From assembly GCA_049999725.1 (NCBI GenBank), contig JBNGIS010032670.1, positions 1 through 21,008 on the forward strand: a stretch of DNA of 21,008 nt, read 5' to 3'. The translations under genes and the position numbers were made by a program. This document shows, one piece after another, positions 16,381-21,008 of the stretch (position 1 is the stretch's first letter; each line of letters opens with the position of its first letter). The stretch is from Haplomitrium mnioides. Lineage: Eukaryota; Marchantiophyta; Haplomitriopsida; Calobryales. The notes below the pieces were generated by a model. That model had not been told where the DNA came from. It did not search any database and worked only from the letters and a program-made list of their open reading frames with translations.

Positions 16381-17052
16381 CTTCTAATGTGTCCCAACTC
16401 CATAGGTATGGGGCCATAATTCCCTCTTGTTTGCACAATCCCCAATGTTCCTTCGATTCTTTGAGCAAACGAGATGGCTTCATTAACATCCTTTGGATTG
16501 CACATCATAACTTTCCATCGAATCGTCATTTTTAATCATTGCAAAATTTTGTCAAAGGCCTTGGCTGAACTCATGTCTTCAATTTGGACTTGTAAGCTTC
16601 AAAATTCTTCAATGTACCTTACAATGCTTCCTTGTTGCTCTAACTTTTAAAGCTTAGTCCTTGCAATTAATATAGAGTCTACCGCTTTGAAATTCTGTAA
16701 GTAGCTCTCTTTAAGGCTGCTCCACAAAAGTTGTTCTCCTCATGCATTTTTTTGTCGCTCCCATTCTTATAGTCAAATAGATACGTGCTTTGTTAAAAAT
16801 GACCTTGCAAATAGCTTATCCGACACCTACCATGTGGCTTACTCCATAAGGCTCAAATTTACATGACTTGCTCATCTTTTGAAGCAATGTTTCTCGACTC
16901 CCTTCTCCATTCTCTTATTGCAACTGCATTTTCACCATCTCCACCATCAACATATTTGTTTGTTGTTGGCTTGCTATAAAGATTGCTTGAAGTTCTTCCA
17001 ACTTTTCCATCATCCAAGGTACTTCTTCTAGATTGATGGAGTTTGCCTCCAT
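16381..17052 (-). pseudogene. Gypsy gag remnant
   Basis: A minus-strand ATG at 17050-17052 starts MEANSINLEEVPWMMEKLEE and a Gln-rich coiled-coil-like stretch (QAIFIASQQQTN), then stops and frameshifts. Later pieces are FNKARIYLTIRMG, NDDSMESYDVQ and, near 16440-16500, AISFAQRIEG, as in gypsy gag. It breaks off near 16380, where integrase sequence begins. Confidence 0.7.
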
Positions 17053-17689
17053 GATTTTCTGTCACAACTTAACTACTTGTAACTCATACAAAAACAAAGA
17101 CATACACATTCCAATTATGTAGAATAGGTAAAATAAAAGGTTTAGTTAATGCTAACACCAAATCTCAAAACATCTCTCCAAACTTACAAACAATAAAATC
17201 TCGCTCCATTTGCTTATGTGTTACTCGAATAGAAATGTAACACTTGGAGTTGAACTCTTCTAGAGGAGCTTGGTTCAAATCCATTTTCTATCTACCACAA
17301 AACGTAAATGAAACACTCCCATTTAACACCATAATTTACCACAGGTAAGATAACGTGTTCTCTCGATTCCTTCACAAAGACCATAAAATCGTCTCCAAAA
17401 CTATATACTAAAGTTGACGAAAGAAATGTTTGTCAATGTTAAACACACGAATACTAAGAGGATTCAATAGAAGAATTATATGAGGTACAAATGCTCCTTT
17501 ATCCATTAGCTACCATAGTATCAAGTTAAACTTCTTATCTTCATTCATAACGGATAGGATATCTACTATCCTTCACTCATAAAAACTTGAGAGTTTAACT
17601 CTCTTGGAGTTAATGCAAAGTAGAAAGTCCACTACTTCAAAAGGTCTTTAGTGCTTCTCCAAAGAGGGGTAATCCACACTTCTTTAGAG

Positions 17690-17710
17690 AAGACCAAGCC
17701 CTGATACTAT
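17690..17710 (-). other. Gypsy primer binding site (mutated)
   Basis: Directly after the LTR the minus strand reads ATAGTATCAGGGCTTGG. This resembles the initiator tRNA-Met PBS TGGTATCAGAGC with two mismatches after a one-base spacer. Confidence 0.75.
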
Positions 17711-18302
17711 TGTAACACTACACACATACATTGCACACAAGTTAGCACAAACATATACAAGAGAAGCGCACAAGGAATTTCGAAAAACCCACAAAATAAG
17801 AGATGCCAAACAAAGCACTTTCCCTTCTTTATATACTTGATAGAAAGTTGTTTGCTTACATAGGTAGAGGAATCCTATTAGTTCCTTTTTCTATCCTCTT
17901 CTAATTGGACCCTTCTTTTCTCTCTCACTCTAATTAGACCACCTTTTACTTTTATTCTCATTTTGCCACATGTTCTTATCTTTAGAACCTTGCATCTCTC
18001 TTTAGTTCTCCTTCTACTATGGGTGTCTTTATCTTTAGAACCTTCCATCTCTTTAGTTCTCCTTTTGCCACGTGTACTTATCTTTAGAACCTTCTCTTTA
18101 ATTCTTCGCTTTTCATGTGTCTTTATTAGACTCCCTCTTTCACTTTAATTCGTTGACTTTCTCTCCTCTTGCCACATGTCCAACTCTCTATAATAGCAAC
18201 TGTTTTTTGCTACTCTAACTTAGTAATAGCTTTCTAAACATAGTTGACATTATATCTTACTTCATTTTTTGCTATGGCTTACTAAAGTCAGTGACCATTA
18301 CA
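17711..18302 (-). mobile_element. Gypsy 5' LTR
   Basis: Pair of 14872-15463, same length (592 bp), TGTAACAC...GACCATTACA on the plus strand. TATATAAAG box near 17827-17835 on the minus strand. Followed by ATCAT. Confidence 0.92.
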
Positions 18303-18342
18303 ATCATGCATCATGGTCATCCATTGCTTCAAGTTAGGTTTA

Positions 18343-18585
18343 TTAATCTTTGTCTTCAGATGATTCTTGTTTAACAAGTACTACACTTGAAGTTTCGTGA
18401 GATTTTTTTTTCTCATCTCCTTTCCTCTTGTCATCCAGTTTCTTCTTGCAAAATTTGGACAAGTGTCCAACCTTCTTGCAATAATAGCAGGTACATGTTT
18501 CTGCTGGTATCTTTCCTTTCTTGTCACCTTCGGCAATGAAAGTATTATCATCAATTTTTTCTATGTTGTCACCTCTACTCCTCAC
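18343..18585 (-). pseudogene. Copia-3 gag C-terminal part with zinc knuckle
   Basis: The minus-strand frame contains CYYCKKVGHLSKFC (C-X2-C-X4-H-X4-C), the nucleocapsid zinc knuckle of copia gag, flanked by Lys-rich sequence (KKKLDDKRKGDEKKK). It ends in ESSEDKD, shortly before the protease start at the gypsy insertion. It is separated from the N-terminal gag part by an LTR-like segment (18586-18947). Confidence 0.88.
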
Positions 18586-18947
18586 TGAGCCAACGACTCA
18601 CCACAAATTATAATAAGAACTCATAGTAAATTCTAATAGATTTCTTCAACCAAAAGCAATTCAAGGACCAAGTTAAGACCAAGAGTGCAAGCAAAAGCCA
18701 AGCAACTAAAGAACCCAAATGATTCGAAAGGAACTCCAGAATGAGGAGTGGGGCTAAGAAGCCCTTCTATTTATACAAGAGAAGAGGGTGTCATCCCTCT
18801 TTCTTCACTTACAAGTCACTTCTAATTTCAACCCTAAAAGTGACTTTGAAGGTGAGTAATCTTATCTCAACCCTAAAAGTGACTCTCTACCACTTCCTTC
18901 ACTCCTCTCTATTTTCTTATTAATAGCACAACCTTTTGTTTATACTA
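18586..18947 (-). mobile_element. LTR-like insertion in Copia-3 gag, unclassified
   Basis: Gag similarity stops at both ends. On the minus strand there is a TATAAATAG box near 18769-18777, followed by C-rich sequence and a T-rich, transcript-leader-like stretch, and an 18-bp direct repeat (18828-18845 and 18867-18884). No target-site duplication was found. A solo LTR or small non-autonomous element would fit; the class is not established. Confidence 0.4.
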
Positions 18948-19480
18948 CTGTCATGACCCAAGTGTCATGACCCAAGTGTTATAATCAGTAGGAAGGTTGT
19001 TGAGCAAGACACAAATCAAGTCCTCCTTCTCAATTCGTGATCCAACTGCTTGAAGTTGTCCAGCTATGGACTTGACCTTTATCACATGTTCAGCAATAGT
19101 TGAATTTTCCTTTATCTGCACGAAGAAAAATAGGTTCTTCAGGAAAATTCTCTTCAAAGCCACCTTGCCTTCATAATTACTTGATAGTAATTCCCAAGCC
19201 TTATATGTATTGCTACAGTTTCTCATCAACTCCAAAAGATGACCTTGAAGGCTCAGCATAATCAATGCTAAATTTAGGCCTTCTACTCAACCCTCACCAA
19301 AAGTTTGAATTATTTCTTAATGTCAAACTCAGACAATTCTTTGGGAATCAAGTTAAACTTTCTTTGGGGATCCTTAGTGATTTCCCATAGATCTTGATTC
19401 ACCAAGATAAGCTCACCATTAATTTCCAAAGATGGAAAAATGATCTCCAAATTTTTGGATAACAAAAAATTCATCTCCTC
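18948..19480 (-). pseudogene. Copia-3 gag N-terminal part
   Basis: The minus strand has MNFLLSKNLEI near 19470, NQDLWEITKDPQRKFN (about 19355-19400), then AWELLSSNYEGKVALKR, NSTIAEHVIKVKSIAGQLQA and EKEDLICVLLNNLPTDYNTW (18985-19190). This matches copia gag: AW..L...YEG, then the EH...K...I..QL repeat, then LL..LP..Y. One frameshift lies near 19270-19320. A 14-bp direct repeat (GTCATGACCCAAGT, 18952-18979) sits at the end. Confidence 0.85.
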
Positions 19481-19498
19481 CAAAATTCTCTATATTAA

Positions 19499-20115
19499 TG
19501 GAAATGTATGCTCAAAAATACATGTGAAGAGTTGAGAAGGTGTCTAAAGAGAGACACACCCAAATACTAGTAGGACAAATATCCCATGCGCAAAATCGCA
19601 CCTACAGTGAGAGACTTTAAAAAAACGTAAATGTGAGATAAGCAAGTTGCCTACTTAAAAAACAAATCGAGGCTAGTTGCCCCTAGGAGAGATGAACTGA
19701 AAACCTGAATCACGACTATGAGGAGGGAGATAATTGGGAAAACGCCTTAGCTTCTCGTCACTATGATTTTTGCAAGTGAGAGCTGTTTGCCACTCACAGA
19801 TATGCCTTTTTTAATGTTAGGAAATAGTTAGGTTGTCGAGGATGCATCCAATAGGGAGCCTATGAATATATATACAAGGAGAGAGGATCATCCTCCTATA
19901 ACTATAGGTGTCGAACCATCATCAAGCAAATGCTTCTACATGCAACACATCGTTTTTAAGTGCTTATATGACTAACAAAATGTCTTAAATAAGAGGAACC
20001 TTGTGTGATTGACACACGCAGTATCCCTAACTAACCTTAACTAACTAACTTAGCTAAGCTAGTTATAACTAGCAAAATGTTAGTCGTCACTAATTTACAG
20101 CACACCTCCAAAACA
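19499..20115 (-). mobile_element. Copia-3 5' LTR
   Basis: Homologous to 11413-12152 (see shared blocks there, for example GAGGATGCATCC at 19840 and AATAGGGAGCCTATGAATAT at 19850). Below 19499 the minus strand reads TTAATATAGAGA, possibly a decayed initiator-Met PBS. The outer end near 20115 (TCCAAAACA) is approximate. Confidence 0.75.
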
Positions 20116-20235
20116 AAATACTTACCCCTAAGCCAATTTTTTTTGTTTGAATAAGAATCACTTGTTTTGCTTGAAAAAACAAAAAGATACTATAGTAAGT
20201 AACTCGGCTTTTGCATTTTCTTTTTTGCCAACACC

Positions 20236-20266
<31 letters not shown>

Positions 20267-21008
20267 CCAATTCACATGCGATCTACAAAAATAAGTGCAG
20301 AAGGTGGGATAGTAAGAGTTTTGAAGCTTTTCTACAATGCCAAACTTTGAAAGCTACATGTACCAAGTAATGAAACTACAAGAAAATAAACTTCACCACT
20401 TGAAAAAAACTTAAAACAAAAGAAGTCCATTAGAAAATTGAAGGTGTTGTGTAGCTTGTTCTAAGCCTAGTCTTAAATCTTGCGAATAACACATAATGAA
20501 AGTACATCAACACCAATGTCCAAAATATATTAACATTTGTATTGGAAATAATCTACTATAATCAAAGCTGCAAAGGTTTAGAGGTAATCTATACTTTATG
20601 TTTATGATCATATTCTATTTCTATGAAGAGCAAGAGTTGATTTTACTATACATGCAAAATCTTGCATGCAACTAAGAATGACTTGCATATAGTTTAGGGA
20701 AAATTCAATTTCAAACATGTCTAGTAACTAATATTAGGATGTTGTAAAAGCTAGGCCAACATTAGGTATATTGGTTCATCAACAATAATTCTTTACATTC
20801 AAAGAAAACTACAACAACCGCTACTTTGAACCAGAAACAGGCTACTTAGAACATGAACTTTTTTTTGGGGAAAAATTGTGATTTTTCATATCAAAAAACA
20901 TTAAAAACGAGGTTAATTTTTTAAAACAAAAAGTACATGAGTTTTTTGGGTTTTTTTTGTCGTTTTAGCAAGCATAATAGAGCGAAAGTCAATTTTGTTA
21001 TGCAAAAT
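20116..21008. other. AT-rich flank without recognised genes
   Basis: No conserved coding frame, LTR or RNA gene was recognised. It contains a run of 25 A (20236-20260) and several T and A tracts (about 20860-20965). The short plus-strand frame 20147-20350 runs through the A25 tract (poly-Lys) and is not a gene. Confidence 0.6.
20236..20260 (+). repeat. A25 homopolymer
   Basis: Twenty-five consecutive A flanked by CACC and CCTTT. It could be a retroposon tail or a simple repeat; no duplication or LINE body was found next to it. Confidence 0.9.

Larger units (their letters stand above)
14872..18302 (-). mobile_element. Nested Ty3/gypsy chromovirus, internally deleted
   Basis: It is bounded by two 592-bp LTRs (14872-15463 and 17711-18302) and by perfect 5-bp target duplications ATCAT (14867-14871 and 18303-18307). 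On the minus strand the internal order is PBS, gag remnant, integrase C-terminal half with GPY/F module, chromodomain, PPT. The internal region is only 2247 bp: the gag end, protease, RT, RNase H and integrase N-terminus are gone. By eye about a tenth of positions differ between the LTRs over the first 125 bp, pointing to an old insertion. Confidence 0.93.
11413..20115 (-). mobile_element. Copia-3: old Ty1/copia element interrupted by a nested gypsy
   Basis: The minus-strand order is LTR (19499-20115), gag (about 19480 to 18343), protease start, nested gypsy (18302-14872), protease remainder, integrase, RT and RNase H (about 14866-12160), then LTR (12152-11413). Without the insert it would be about 5.3 kb, normal for copia. 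All domains carry stops and frameshifts. Candidate target-site duplication AATAA/AAATA at the outer ends is imperfect, so the exact ends are uncertain by a few bases. Confidence 0.8.

Noticed and set aside
11408-20120. AATAA/AAATA as target-site duplication of Copia-3
   Set aside because: Only an imperfect match in AT-rich DNA and the LTR ends are uncertain; not strong enough to claim.
20147-20350. Frame with a poly-Lys stretch
   Set aside because: Created by the A25 run; no other coding signal.

Overview
This is nuclear DNA from a land plant. The evidence is an intron-containing plant housekeeping gene (tubulin-folding cofactor D) embedded in Ty1/copia elements, a Ty3/gypsy chromovirus and LINE fragments. 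The species cannot be named from the sequence. I see no bacterial operon, CRISPR array, rRNA or tRNA gene, and no convincing undescribed protein system. What is notable here is the architecture: nested and rearranged retroelements, and the structure of the host gene.

Layout. (1) 1-~1450, + strand: 3' part of a Ty1/copia element (Copia-1). It has the end of the integrase region, a clean deletion of the reverse transcriptase, an RNase H, a polypurine tract and the start of a 3' LTR with two hairpins. (2) ~1480-2519: a degenerate LINE 3' end (+), then two copies of the same LINE tail in the opposite orientation. (3) 2520-5509, - strand: a second copia element (Copia-2) of the same family in an odd order. 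Pol (RT then RNase H) runs into a single LTR, which is followed by a PBS, a repeat-rich leader and the start of gag, as in a circularly permuted or tandem element. (4) 5510-6567: an LTR-like fragment and non-coding DNA with a 22-25 bp tandem repeat. (5) 6568-10914, + strand: nine exons with one uninterrupted reading frame of 675 codons and a stop, encoding the C-terminal half of tubulin-folding cofactor D. One intron has a GC-AG boundary and another carries a LINE-tail insertion with a 10-bp target-site duplication. The N-terminal half is not in the window. (6) 10915-11412: 3' flank. (7) 11413-20115, - strand: a third, older and heavily mutated copia element (Copia-3) with both LTRs. Its protease region is split by a nested Ty3/gypsy chromovirus (14872-18302). 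That insert has both LTRs (592 bp each), an ATCAT target-site duplication, a PBS, a PPT, a gag remnant and an integrase with chromodomain, but has lost the centre of pol. (8) 20116-21008: AT-rich DNA with an A25 run and no gene seen.

How it fits together. The only likely functional host gene is the cofactor D gene. Its exons are open and spliceable, so the 5' half may lie upstream of the window behind an intron of more than 6.5 kb filled with transposons; truncation is the alternative. Every element ORF has stops, frameshifts or deletions, so none looks autonomous.
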